From: Nocardiopsis ansamitocini
GTDB lineage: Bacteria > Actinomycetota > Actinomycetes > Streptosporangiales > Streptosporangiaceae
DNA length: 64,000 nucleotides
NCBI RefSeq assembly: GCF_030268225.1
Contig: NZ_BSQG01000001.1
Span: 62,001 to 126,000 of the forward strand
Direction of reading: 5' to 3'
Shown: positions 56,820-64,000 of the stretch, one piece after another
Numbering within the stretch: the first letter of the stretch is position 1
How the letters are laid out: each line of letters starts with the position of its first letter
Notes under the pieces: model-generated
What the model saw: the letters and a program-made list of their open reading frames with translations, nothing else
What the model was told of the DNA's origin: nothing
Databases searched by the model: none
Made by a program: the position numbers and the translations under genes

Positions 56820-57755
56820 TCAGGTCGCGACACCCAGGATCATCGGACTGACCGACGGCACGGGAACCTTGCTTGCCGCTTTGCGCATGGCGGAGAGCAA
56901 CGGTTCGGGGTCGGCCCCGGAGCGGGTGACCGCGACGATGTGGCGCCTAGGCGCTCCGCGCACGGAGCGCACCACGACGTTGGAGGCGGTCAGGCCGCTC
57001 CAGGCGAGCCTGGGCATGAGCGCCATGCCCAATCCTGCGCTGACCAGGGCGAGCGCCGCACTGAACTCGTCCACCGTGTGCACGACCCGGGGCTGGAAGC
57101 CCGTCTGGTGACAAGCCGCGGACACACAGTCGAACCAGGCCGTGCCCGGCGCCGACATGACCCAGTCCTCATCCGAGAGGTCCGCGGCCAGGTCCACCTC
57201 GGCGTACGCGGCGAGGGGATGGTCGTAGGCGAGGACGGCGTCCAGCGGCTCGACCATGATGGGGTGCAGCTGGAACTCCCCCGACCCCTTGGGCGGCAGG
57301 TGCACCGAGGACATGGTCACGGCGATGTCGAGGTCGCCGGTGCGCAGCAACTCGGTGCTCTCCTCCGGTTCGGCCTGCACGACCGAGAACCGCCAGCCGG
57401 GGTCGGTGCGGCGCAGCCCGGCGAGGGCCGGGGCGATCAGGTCGGAGATCCCGGTGGCGAACGACCCCACTCGGACGACCCCCAGCGATCCCTCGGTATA
57501 ACGGACCAGGTCGGACTGGGCACGCTCCATCTCGGCGAAGATGACCTGTGCATGGTCCAGGAGCACCCTGGCCGCCCCGGTGAGCAGGAACCGACGCCCG
57601 CTCCGCTCGACGAGGGCAACCCCGGCATCCTTGGCAAGCGCCGCGAGCTGCTGGGAAATGGCCGAAGGGGTCACGTGGAGCGCCTCGGCCGTGGCCGCGA
57701 CGGTGTGGTGCTTGTCAAGCGCTTGCAACAACTGCAAGCGCCGCACGTCGATCAT
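56820..57755 (-). CDS. LysR family regulator
   Basis: A 311-residue regulator with the helix-turn-helix RLQLLQALDKHHTVAATAEALHVTPSAISQQLAALAKDAG and an effector domain starting GVVRVGSFATGISDLIAPAL. It has no divergent partner except the short CorA gene 149 bases away, which it may not control. The hydrolase remnant just downstream may mark a lost target gene. Confidence 0.9.
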   Translation of the reverse strand: MIDVRRLQLLQALDKHHTVAATAEALHVTPSAISQQLAALAKDAGVALVERSGRRFLLTGAARVLLDHAQVIFAEMERAQSDLVRYTEGSLGVVRVGSFATGISDLIAPALAGLRRTDPGWRFSVVQAEPEESTELLRTGDLDIAVTMSSVHLPPKGSGEFQLHPIMVEPLDAVLAYDHPLAAYAEVDLAADLSDEDWVMSAPGTAWFDCVSAACHQTGFQPRVVHTVDEFSAALALVSAGLGMALMPRLAWSGLTASNVVVRSVRGAPRRHIVAVTRSGADPEPLLSAMRKAASKVPVPSVSPMILGVAT

Positions 57756-57892
57756 GGGATCACCCTATGTGAGAGAACCAGGTTGTCGGCACGCCCGACC
57801 AGGCATGGAAGATGCGGTGCCGGTCGGCCTCCCGCACACGGTCCAGGACGCGCCCGGGCGCCTGTGGAGCGCTCGACCGGGTACGCGAATCC

Positions 57893-57898
57893 TAGAGT
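57893..57898 (+). promoter_or_regulatory. leaderless -10 element of the second corA
   Basis: TAGAGT with 6 bases to the ATG, the standard layout of leaderless actinobacterial genes. No ribosome site is present. Confidence 0.5.
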
Positions 57899-57904
57899 GG
57901 GCTC

Positions 57905-58837
57905 ATGGCCCAGATCCTGTTGTACCGCGACCAGGAATCGACTGCGGACCCGGTGCCGCTCTCGGCGGTCGAACACTTGGCCGACGAGGACCATCCGGCC
58001 TGGGTAGGAGTCACCGGAGAGGAACAGGACCTCCTGGAAGAGCTCTCCCCCGCATTGGGCCTGCCCCAGGACCAGACCGTGATGGCGCACGCACACCGCA
58101 ACCGTCCCTGGGCCTGGGACGATGACGGCCGTTTCGTCTTCACCGTGCACGTTCTGCTGGGCGGCCGGCAGGCTCCGCGCTTCACCACTCTGACCGTGTT
58201 CGCGACGAAGGCCCTACTGGTGACGGTGGGCCCAGACCTCTCCGAGGCACTGAGCGACGCGCGTCCGCGCCACGGGGTCACCGACCTGATGGGGACGCTC
58301 CTGGAGTGGCTGACAACGGGCTACCAGGAAATGGCGATGGACATCGACTCCGCGATCGACGACGTCGAGGGGATGATGTTCGAGGAGGGGCGCGCAGAAG
58401 TAGCGCTGGTGCAGCGCCGCAGCTACGAACTGCGCACGCGCGTGCTGCTGTTGCGCCGGGCGGTGATCCCGCTCAGCGAGATCCTGCACGGGGCGGCCAA
58501 GGGGCCGGGCGATCCCGGGCGCGGCGTGCAACGCTACCGGGAGGTGTCGGCCCAGCTCGACCACACGGCGCGTCTGACCGAGTCGCTGCGCGACATGCTG
58601 ATCTCCCTGCTGTCGACCAACCTCAACATCCAGCAGGCGCGGCTCAACGTCACCATGAAGAAACTGACCGGGTGGGCCGCGGTGATCGCCATCCCCACGG
58701 CCGTGACCAGCTGGTACGGAATGAACGTCCCGTTGCCGTGGCAGAGCACCCTCTGGGGGGCGGCTCTGGCCAACTGCCTCGTGGTGGGGGCCGCCGCCCT
58801 TGTCTACTTCTCCTTCAAGCGGCGCGACTGGCTGTGA
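57905..58837 (+). CDS. CorA-type magnesium transporter (short form)
   Basis: A 310-residue CorA with the cytoplasmic domain, the stalk (RRSYELRTRVLLLRRAVIPLSEIL) and two C-terminal helices. The motif is WYGMN followed by VPLPWQS, and the end is KRRDWL. It differs clearly from the one at 50482-51648. The start codon follows the leaderless promoter motif. Confidence 0.92.
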   Translation: MAQILLYRDQESTADPVPLSAVEHLADEDHPAWVGVTGEEQDLLEELSPALGLPQDQTVMAHAHRNRPWAWDDDGRFVFTVHVLLGGRQAPRFTTLTVFATKALLVTVGPDLSEALSDARPRHGVTDLMGTLLEWLTTGYQEMAMDIDSAIDDVEGMMFEEGRAEVALVQRRSYELRTRVLLLRRAVIPLSEILHGAAKGPGDPGRGVQRYREVSAQLDHTARLTESLRDMLISLLSTNLNIQQARLNVTMKKLTGWAAVIAIPTAVTSWYGMNVPLPWQSTLWGAALANCLVVGAAALVYFSFKRRDWL

Positions 58838-59394
58838 GCGGCCGCAGGAACCCTCGCCGGTGTGGGCGCACGAGCCGGCTCCGCGCTGGCTCTTCGACAC
58901 GGAACCGGAGCGGAAAACACGTGTGTGCACACCGGTCTCTGTGGGCAGGGGGGACGACAAGCCCGCATCGGAACGTGTTCGCATCATCACTATCTGTTGA
59001 GACGAACGGTTCGGTGGTGCACGCGCTCCCGGCCGCCACGCGATCCGATCACCCGGGGTGAAGCGCCGCGGCATCCGAAGCGGCGGACAAGAGCGGTGCG
59101 ACTGAAACGCGGATTTCACCCGTACGCCCCGGCCTCCGCGGCGGATGGCGCCCGCTCCGGGGGCGGCGAGATCCCGGAACGAGGCGGAGAGACCACTTGC
59201 TCCACCGAATCCGCCAGATGTGAAAATCTTCAAAACTTTCCCAACCGACACGAGCACACTTCCTTTTCCTGAGCTGCACCCACGACACCCTTGCCCTACG
59301 CGTAGGCTCGCACTTACAGCTCAGGATCACGAAGGCCCGGAACCTTCCGGCCTGAACGGTCAGCGTCGTCCTGAACAGATCGGGTGAGAAAAAG
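58838..59394. other. intergenic region
   Basis: 557 bases with no gene supported. The last 180 bases are less GC-rich (AAAATCTTCAAAACTTTCCC) and should hold the promoter of the acetyltransferase gene. No clear hairpin seen. Confidence 0.35.
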
Positions 59395-59949
59395 ATGCAA
59401 AATTCGCTGGAGACCGAACCTCGCGCAGAAGTTTCGGACGTGCTGCGCTTTCGCTACATCGGCTCCTTCGAGGTAGAGGAGCTCTCCGGCCTGTGGGGAG
59501 CCCTGCACCGTCACCACACGGCGATCGCCTCACATTTGGAAGATCTGATCACCTCCGTCGAGGAAGGCGAATCCTGGCGCCGGCGCCGAGCGCGCTACCT
59601 GGAGTGGCTGGCCGACCCCGACACGATCGCCGTCGTCGCCGAGCACGACGGGGTCGACGCCGGCTATGCGATGGTCACCGTGCGCGAGGACCAGCGAGGT
59701 TCCTGGGACCGCGGCGAGCGGGTCGCGATCGTGCAGACCCTGTCGGTGCACCCCGACCACGCCGTGGCCCACATCGGCGGAGGCCTGCTGGACGAAGTGC
59801 GCCGCCAACTCGGTGCGATCGGTGTGCGCGACCTCGAACTGCCCGCGGTGGCCGGCAACGCCGAGGCCATGCGGTTCTACGAGGAGCAGGGCTTTCGCCC
59901 CTTCGTCACCACGATGGTCTCGCGCATCGGTGCGGGTCCGCACGACTGA
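59395..59949 (+). CDS. GNAT family acetyltransferase
   Basis: A 184-residue GNAT enzyme. VAIVQTLSVHPDHAVAHIGGGLLDEVRRQL contains the acetyl-CoA phosphate loop and LPAVAGNAEAMRFYEEQGFRPF is motif B. Substrate unknown. It is followed directly by an exceptionally stable hairpin. Confidence 0.9.
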   Translation: MQNSLETEPRAEVSDVLRFRYIGSFEVEELSGLWGALHRHHTAIASHLEDLITSVEEGESWRRRRARYLEWLADPDTIAVVAEHDGVDAGYAMVTVREDQRGSWDRGERVAIVQTLSVHPDHAVAHIGGGLLDEVRRQLGAIGVRDLELPAVAGNAEAMRFYEEQGFRPFVTTMVSRIGAGPHD

Positions 59950-59954
59950 TTCCA

Positions 59955-60015
59955 CGGACGCGACGGCGCCGGGGGCCCGACCGACGAGGTCGGGCCCCCG
60001 GCGCCGTCGCGTCCG
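59955..60015 (+). terminator. 28-base-pair perfect hairpin
   Basis: Arms 59955-59982 and 59988-60015 are exact reverse complements, with a 5-base loop GACGA. It starts 6 bases after the acetyltransferase stop and separates it from the binding-lipoprotein gene. Confidence 0.9.
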
Positions 60016-60077
60016 GCCGGGTTAGCCTGCCCCTGCGGGGCTGCCCGCCCGGGTGGCGCACGAGGGTTGGAGCGCGC

Positions 60078-61070
60078 ATGACCACGTCCCCACTGACCGC
60101 AGCGGCAGCACTGCTGGTCGCTGTCCTGGCACTGAGCGGCTGCGCTGACCCCGGTCCGCCCTCGGCGGGTTCGGACAGCGACAACGCGACCAGGGTGGTC
60201 CGGGCTGCCAACGGAGAAGTCGAGATCCCGGCCGCCCCCGAACGGATCGCTGTACTGTGGCGCCCCACCCTGGCGGCTGTGACCCAATTGGGCTTCGCAC
60301 CGGTGGCGAGCATGGGGGACCCCGGCGCCGAGGACGGCGGCCTGAGCCCCTACCTGCCCGAAGGCCATTCCCCCGCGCCGCTGCTGGTCGCCACGGGGCC
60401 GGGCGAGGCCGAGATCAACGTCGAGGAATTGGCGGGGGCCGCTCCGGACCTGATCATCGGGGTGTCCACCCAGACGGGGGATCAGGCGGCGCAGTTGCCG
60501 CGCCTGAGCGAGATCGCCCCGACCGTGCTACTGGATTGGGAGGGCACGGGCTCCTGGGTGGCCCACCTCACCGAGGTCGCCGAGGTACTGGACGCCTCCG
60601 CAGCGGCCGAGGAGGCGCAAGCGGCCTACGAAACCGCGGTGGCCGAGGTGCGGTCGGAGATCGGCGCCCCGTCCGGCACCGAGGTGTCGCTCATCCGACT
60701 GCAGAGCGAGGCAGAAGTGCGATTCGAGACACCGCGGTCCTTCGCCGGTCAGGTGATCGACGACCTCGGCCTGAGCCGCCCCGAGGGTCAGCGCACACCG
60801 ACCGGTTCGGCCGACTACAACTCGGCCAGCTACGAGAACCTGGCCGAAGGCGACGCCGACATGGTCTTCGTGTTCGCCGCAGGCGGCTATGCCGACCAGG
60901 CGCCCCGGGCTTTCGACACCGGGGTGTGGGCACAGTTGCGGGCCGTGCGCGAGAAACAGATCTTCCTCATGGACGCCTCCACCTGGGGGGCTCCCGGCTA
61001 TCCCGCGGCCCATCGCATCCTGTCCGACGTGCGTGCGGCCTTCAACGGGGAGCTCTCCCCGGCGGTATGA
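60078..61070 (+). CDS. iron-siderophore-type binding lipoprotein
   Basis: A 330-residue protein with signal peptide and lipobox (LALSGC, Cys at about 22). It is a class III (FepB/FhuD-like) solute-binding fold: GEVEIPAAPERIAVLWRPTLAAVTQLGFAPVA, NVEELAGAAPDLIIG, and a C-terminal FLMDASTWGAPGY. It would bind ferric siderophore or a related chelate. There is no permease or ATPase gene next to it, so it would use a transporter encoded elsewhere. Confidence 0.88.
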   Translation: MTTSPLTAAAALLVAVLALSGCADPGPPSAGSDSDNATRVVRAANGEVEIPAAPERIAVLWRPTLAAVTQLGFAPVASMGDPGAEDGGLSPYLPEGHSPAPLLVATGPGEAEINVEELAGAAPDLIIGVSTQTGDQAAQLPRLSEIAPTVLLDWEGTGSWVAHLTEVAEVLDASAAAEEAQAAYETAVAEVRSEIGAPSGTEVSLIRLQSEAEVRFETPRSFAGQVIDDLGLSRPEGQRTPTGSADYNSASYENLAEGDADMVFVFAAGGYADQAPRAFDTGVWAQLRAVREKQIFLMDASTWGAPGYPAAHRILSDVRAAFNGELSPAV

Positions 61071-61157
61071 GCCAGGCGCTCGGCCTCCCCTTCGACCATC
61101 ACCCCTGCTAACATCGCCATACATAAAAAACTTTGTACCCACACAAAAGAGGGCACT

Positions 61158-61847
61158 GTGAGCCACCCGCCGGCCCCGACCGACTACACCCCCACCCCGC
61201 GCAGCACCCCCACCCGCAACCGCGACCGGGCGCACTACGACACCGCGACCGTGCACGCCATCCTCGACGCCGACTTCATCTGCCACATGGGCTTCATCGC
61301 CGATGACGCGCCCGTGGTGCTGCCCACCCTCTACGCCCGAGTCGACGACCGCCTCTACCTGCACGGCTCCAGTGGGAGCCGGCCACTGCGCAACGCCACC
61401 GGCGCAGGTCTCGCAGTGTGCGTCACCGTCACCCTCACCGACGGCCTGGTCCTGGCCCGCTCGGCGATGCACCACTCGCTGAACTACCGCTCCGTCGTGG
61501 TGCACGGCACCGCCGAACGCGTCACCGAACAGGCCGAACTCGACCTCGCCTTCACCTCGCTGGTGAACCAGGTGGTGCCGGGCCGGGCCGGGGACTGCCG
61601 CGCACCTTCTCCCAAGGAGCAGGCACAGACAGCGGTGCTGCGACTGGACCTGGAGGAGGTGTCGGCGAAGGTGCGCACCGGCGGCGTCGGCGACGCGCCC
61701 GAGGATCTGGGACTGGCGCACTGGGCAGGGGTCGTCCCGGTGCGACGGGTCCTGGGCGAACCGGTGCCCGACCCCGCCCTGCCGGCCGGAACCCGGCAAC
61801 CCGGCTACCTGCGCGCGGCGGTCGAGTCGGCCCGCCAGGCCATTTGA
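61158..61847 (+). CDS. PNPOx-like flavoprotein (NimA-related)
   Basis: A 229-residue split-barrel protein. DRAHYDTATVHAILDADFICHMGFIADDAPVVLPTLYARVDDRLYLHGSSGSRPLRN is the NimA/PNPOx-type flavin-binding part. The GTG at 61158 follows AGAGGG. It lies 87 bases after the binding protein gene; the gap is AT-rich (CATAAAAAACTTTG) and probably holds its own promoter. Confidence 0.88.
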   Translation: MSHPPAPTDYTPTPRSTPTRNRDRAHYDTATVHAILDADFICHMGFIADDAPVVLPTLYARVDDRLYLHGSSGSRPLRNATGAGLAVCVTVTLTDGLVLARSAMHHSLNYRSVVVHGTAERVTEQAELDLAFTSLVNQVVPGRAGDCRAPSPKEQAQTAVLRLDLEEVSAKVRTGGVGDAPEDLGLAHWAGVVPVRRVLGEPVPDPALPAGTRQPGYLRAAVESARQAI

Positions 61848-62187
61848 GACGAGCCTCACAACAGCGACGTTTATCCAGTTCAACGACGCTTTGCCTCCTC
61901 TTCTCCGCCTTCGGGCGCGCGACGGGGTGCGGCAGGCCCCGGCGGGCGGATAGGTTCTGCGGGTGGCCCGGCAGTTGGTCCGCCATCGTCGACCCGATGG
62001 CGTCGACCCACCGACCACAGCCCGCAGCGCGCGCCGACCCGCCGTGTGCGGGCGTTCGGCGGCACTTCGCCCGGCGCTGCGCGCGCCGGGCGGTGCCGCC
62101 CCACCGGCCCCCACCGGTAACGATTGCGGGCACCGGCAGTGCACGTCCGCCGCCACCTGGGCCGCACCAACCGCTACCCTCGTCGGC
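61848..62187. other. intergenic region
   Basis: 340 bases. The downstream frame is open here but reads as low-complexity Pro/Arg/Ala, so I leave it non-coding. The leaderless -10 motif of the next gene is at the end. Confidence 0.4.
62175..62180 (+). promoter_or_regulatory. leaderless -10 element of the coiled-coil gene
   Basis: TACCCT with 7 bases to the GTG at 62188. No ribosome site is present, which supports a leaderless mRNA and decides the start. Confidence 0.55.
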
Positions 62188-63360
62188 GTGGCCGACAGCG
62201 ATGCGAATACCTGCAACTATCCCGGATGCACCCGAGAGGTGCCCCGTGGCACTTCCCCCGGCCGCCCACCCGAGTACTGCGACCTGCCCGAACACACTCG
62301 CTGGCGAGCCTGGCGCGAACGTCAGCGGCTACAGCAGGAGGCGGTGGCCGCCGAGGAACAGCACCGCGAGGCCGAGAACACATCCGTGTCCGTGCCCGCC
62401 GCCCGCCCGGGAGGTGATCCTGCTCCCATCACCAGCGCACGGCTGCGCGCCGACGAACTTCTGACCCGCTTCGCGGTCCAGGCCGAACAGCTCACCGCCA
62501 CTCTCGCGTCGGCGACCACGGCGTTCACCGCGATGAGCGACCCTGCCAACGCCGAAGCGCAGGTCGAAGCGGCCCGGGTCGCCGCGGCACGACGGATCGC
62601 CGAGGCCGACGAGGCGCGGTTGGCCTCCGACAACGACCGCCGCGCTGCCGAACGCGCCCGCAAGGAAGCCGAGGCCGAGGCCGCCAGGGCCCGCGAGGCG
62701 GCCGACTCGGCGATCGGCGCGGCCGGCTCGGCCGAGCGCATGGCCGATCAGGCCATCACCGCCCGCCAAGAGGCACTGGAGGCGGGCGCGGCCGCGACAG
62801 CCCTGGCCCAGGCCACAGCCGTCGAACGCGACGAGGCGCTTCAGGCGCGCGAGGCGGCGGCGGCCGAGGCCGAAGCCGCACGCGGCGAGACCGAGCGGGT
62901 GCGTACCGAGGCGACCCACCGGGTCGAGCGTGAACGCGCCGCGGCCGCGCTGCGCCTCAGCGAGGTCCAGGAGCACGCGGCAGCCGAGCACACCCGCCTG
63001 AGCGAACGGCTGGACGCCCTTCAGGAACAGCTGGGCGAGGCGACGGCGGCCCGCGACACCGCCACCGCGCTGGCCGAACGCACCAACGAGCAGGCGGCCC
63101 AGGACCGCGCCGAACGCGATCGTCTTGCGGCCGAGGTGGAGCGGGTCCGCGAGGCGGCCCGCGCCGACCTCAACGAGCAGCGATCCGGTGCTGCCGCAGC
63201 CCTGGCCGAGACCCGGGAGGCAGCGGCCCAGCGCCTGGCCGCGGTGGAGGACGCACGCACCCAGGTCCTGCACCGCGCGCAACGCGCCGAAGCCCAGCTC
63301 GACGACGCACTGGCCGAACTGAAACAGCTGCGTGCGGCGACGCCTGCCGACGGCTCCTGA
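62188..63360 (+). CDS. alanine-rich coiled-coil protein with a short Cys motif
   Basis: 390 residues. The N-terminus has a possible metal knuckle (CNYPGC, then CDLPEH). From about residue 80 to the end it is one long charged coiled coil, over a quarter Ala, with many AE-A and R-EA heptads, ending ELKQLRA. The GTG at 62188 lies 7 bases after TACCCT. It resembles KfrA-type or chromosome-organising proteins in style only; I do not recognise the family. It ends in a perfect 17-base hairpin. Confidence 0.75.
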   Translation: MADSDANTCNYPGCTREVPRGTSPGRPPEYCDLPEHTRWRAWRERQRLQQEAVAAEEQHREAENTSVSVPAARPGGDPAPITSARLRADELLTRFAVQAEQLTATLASATTAFTAMSDPANAEAQVEAARVAAARRIAEADEARLASDNDRRAAERARKEAEAEAARAREAADSAIGAAGSAERMADQAITARQEALEAGAAATALAQATAVERDEALQAREAAAAEAEAARGETERVRTEATHRVERERAAAALRLSEVQEHAAAEHTRLSERLDALQEQLGEATAARDTATALAERTNEQAAQDRAERDRLAAEVERVREAARADLNEQRSGAAAALAETREAAAQRLAAVEDARTQVLHRAQRAEAQLDDALAELKQLRAATPADGS

Positions 63361-63363
63361 ACC

Positions 63364-63397
63364 CCCGGTTGCGCGGCACCGGTGCCGCGCAACCGGG
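63364..63397 (+). terminator. terminator of the coiled-coil gene
   Basis: Perfect 34-base palindrome (17-base arms, 63364-63380 and 63381-63397), 3 bases after the stop. Confidence 0.85.
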
Positions 63398-63439
63398 AGG
63401 ACCAGCGCGCCCGCTGGCCCGGCTCCTCCCGATTCCTCC

Positions 63440-63445
63440 TACGAT
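63440..63445 (+). promoter_or_regulatory. leaderless -10 element of the FUSC-like gene
   Basis: TACGAT with 7 bases to the GTG at 63453, same layout as at 62175. Confidence 0.5.
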
Positions 63446-63452
63446 TGGGCGT

Positions 63453-64000
63453 GTGCATGATCAGGGGGCGAACGGCAGCGAATCGGCGGACGCAGACCCG
63501 CAGGAGTGGAATCCTCCATCCCGGGTGCGGGCGCGGGTCGCTGAGCGACCGCGCCAACGGATGGACCTGAAAGCACTCTTCGGGCTCGCCTCGGGACGCT
63601 TCGCCTGGACCATCGCCGCAAAGGCGGCCATCGCCATGAGCTCATCGTTCGCCCTGGTCGCCTTCCTGTTCGGGCCCGCGGCGGGATCATTGGCGGCGCT
63701 GGGCTCGATGACCGTGCTCTACGAGAAGAACACGCCCTACACCCATCGCGCCCTCTCCCTTGGTCTTATCGCGCTGGGCTTCGCGGCCAGCGTCGCGATC
63801 GGGTCCGTGGCCTCGGTGTCGCTGTGGTCGGGCGCGCTGGCGATCGGCTTGGTGGCCGGAGTCTCGACCTGGCTGTGCCAGTCGCTGCGGGTGGACGTTC
63901 CTGGACCGTTCTTCTTCGTACTGGTCTGCGCCATCGCCACGATCGCCCCCGGCGGCCTGGCAGCGGCGCCCGCGCACACCGCGACGGCTGCCATCGGTGC
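63453..64000 (+). CDS. FUSC-type membrane protein, cut by the window end
   Basis: The visible 182 residues have a hydrophilic N-terminus (about 40) and then repeated hydrophobic helices (IAAKAAIAMSSSFALVAFLF; ALSLGLIALGFAASVAIGSV; FFFVLVCAIATIAPGGLAAA). They fit the first half of a fusaric acid resistance/aromatic exporter-like protein. The GTG at 63453 follows a TACGAT motif by 7 bases; an ATG at 63561 is the alternative. The C-terminal part lies outside the window. Confidence 0.7.
   Translation, partial: MHDQGANGSESADADPQEWNPPSRVRARVAERPRQRMDLKALFGLASGRFAWTIAAKAAIAMSSSFALVAFLFGPAAGSLAALGSMTVLYEKNTPYTHRALSLGLIALGFAASVAIGSVASVSLWSGALAIGLVAGVSTWLCQSLRVDVPGPFFFVLVCAIATIAPGGLAAAPAHTATAAIG

Noticed and set aside
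60528-62216. A 562-codon minus-strand frame
   Set aside because: Antisense to two well-supported plus-strand genes; no ribosome site or recognisable domain.

Overview
This is one continuous stretch of a high-GC actinobacterial chromosome. Three things suggest a Nocardiopsis-like member of the Streptosporangiales: DUF5753/DUF397 and AbaA/WhiJ-type regulator cassettes, a conservon (CvnA-D), and a geosmin synthase. Others include an ANTAR protein, TANNNT-type leaderless promoters and many very stable GC hairpins used as terminators. The genus is an inference. I saw no rRNA or tRNA gene.

Left part (1-8000): an accessory regulatory island. Two related cassettes lie on the minus strand at 1-1903 and 4748-6640. 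Each holds an RsbW-like ATPase, a small membrane protein, a MerR-like helix-turn-helix protein and a DUF5753 protein. They bracket a GntR/UTRA regulator and a type I-E-like CRISPR array of 22 identical repeats (3137-4444). No cas gene is present. A short, decayed CRISPR remnant in the opposite orientation lies at 2068-2218, just before the GntR gene. In the right cassette a deletion has fused genes into one chimera. A complete XRE-DUF5753/DUF397 pair follows (6977-7984).

Middle-left (8500-17900): a sugar ABC transporter without its own ATPase, with permeases and binding protein divergent. It is followed by a PfkB sugar kinase and an ADP-ribosylglycohydrolase, which suggests uptake and salvage of a ribosyl or oligosaccharide substrate. 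Then comes a two-domain germacradienol/geosmin synthase.

Middle (18000-39900): a histidine-rich metal-binding protein with a fresh internal duplication; an unrecognised, perhaps PrnB-like protein beside a group II PLP decarboxylase (candidate small-molecule locus); an FGLLP membrane protein; and a flavin reductase/monooxygenase pair. Further on are another LLM oxidoreductase with a Gfo/Idh dehydrogenase, glycerol dehydrogenase, a DEAD-box helicase, an ANTAR protein, several very small proteins, and an SPFH protein with a ribbon-helix-helix partner. Three gene remnants are visible: an acyl-CoA synthetase tail, a collapsed ABC ATPase and its broken permease.

Right part (40100-64000): a complete PotA/FbpC-type ABC importer; the conservon, then an anti-anti-sigma factor; a pyridine nucleotide-disulfide oxidoreductase; two CorA transporters; a Vps62-like membrane protein; an EamA exporter divergent from a LysR regulator; and a second LysR. 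It ends with a GNAT acetyltransferase, an iron-siderophore-type binding lipoprotein, a split-barrel flavoprotein, an alanine-rich coiled-coil protein and the start of a FUSC-type membrane protein cut by the window end.
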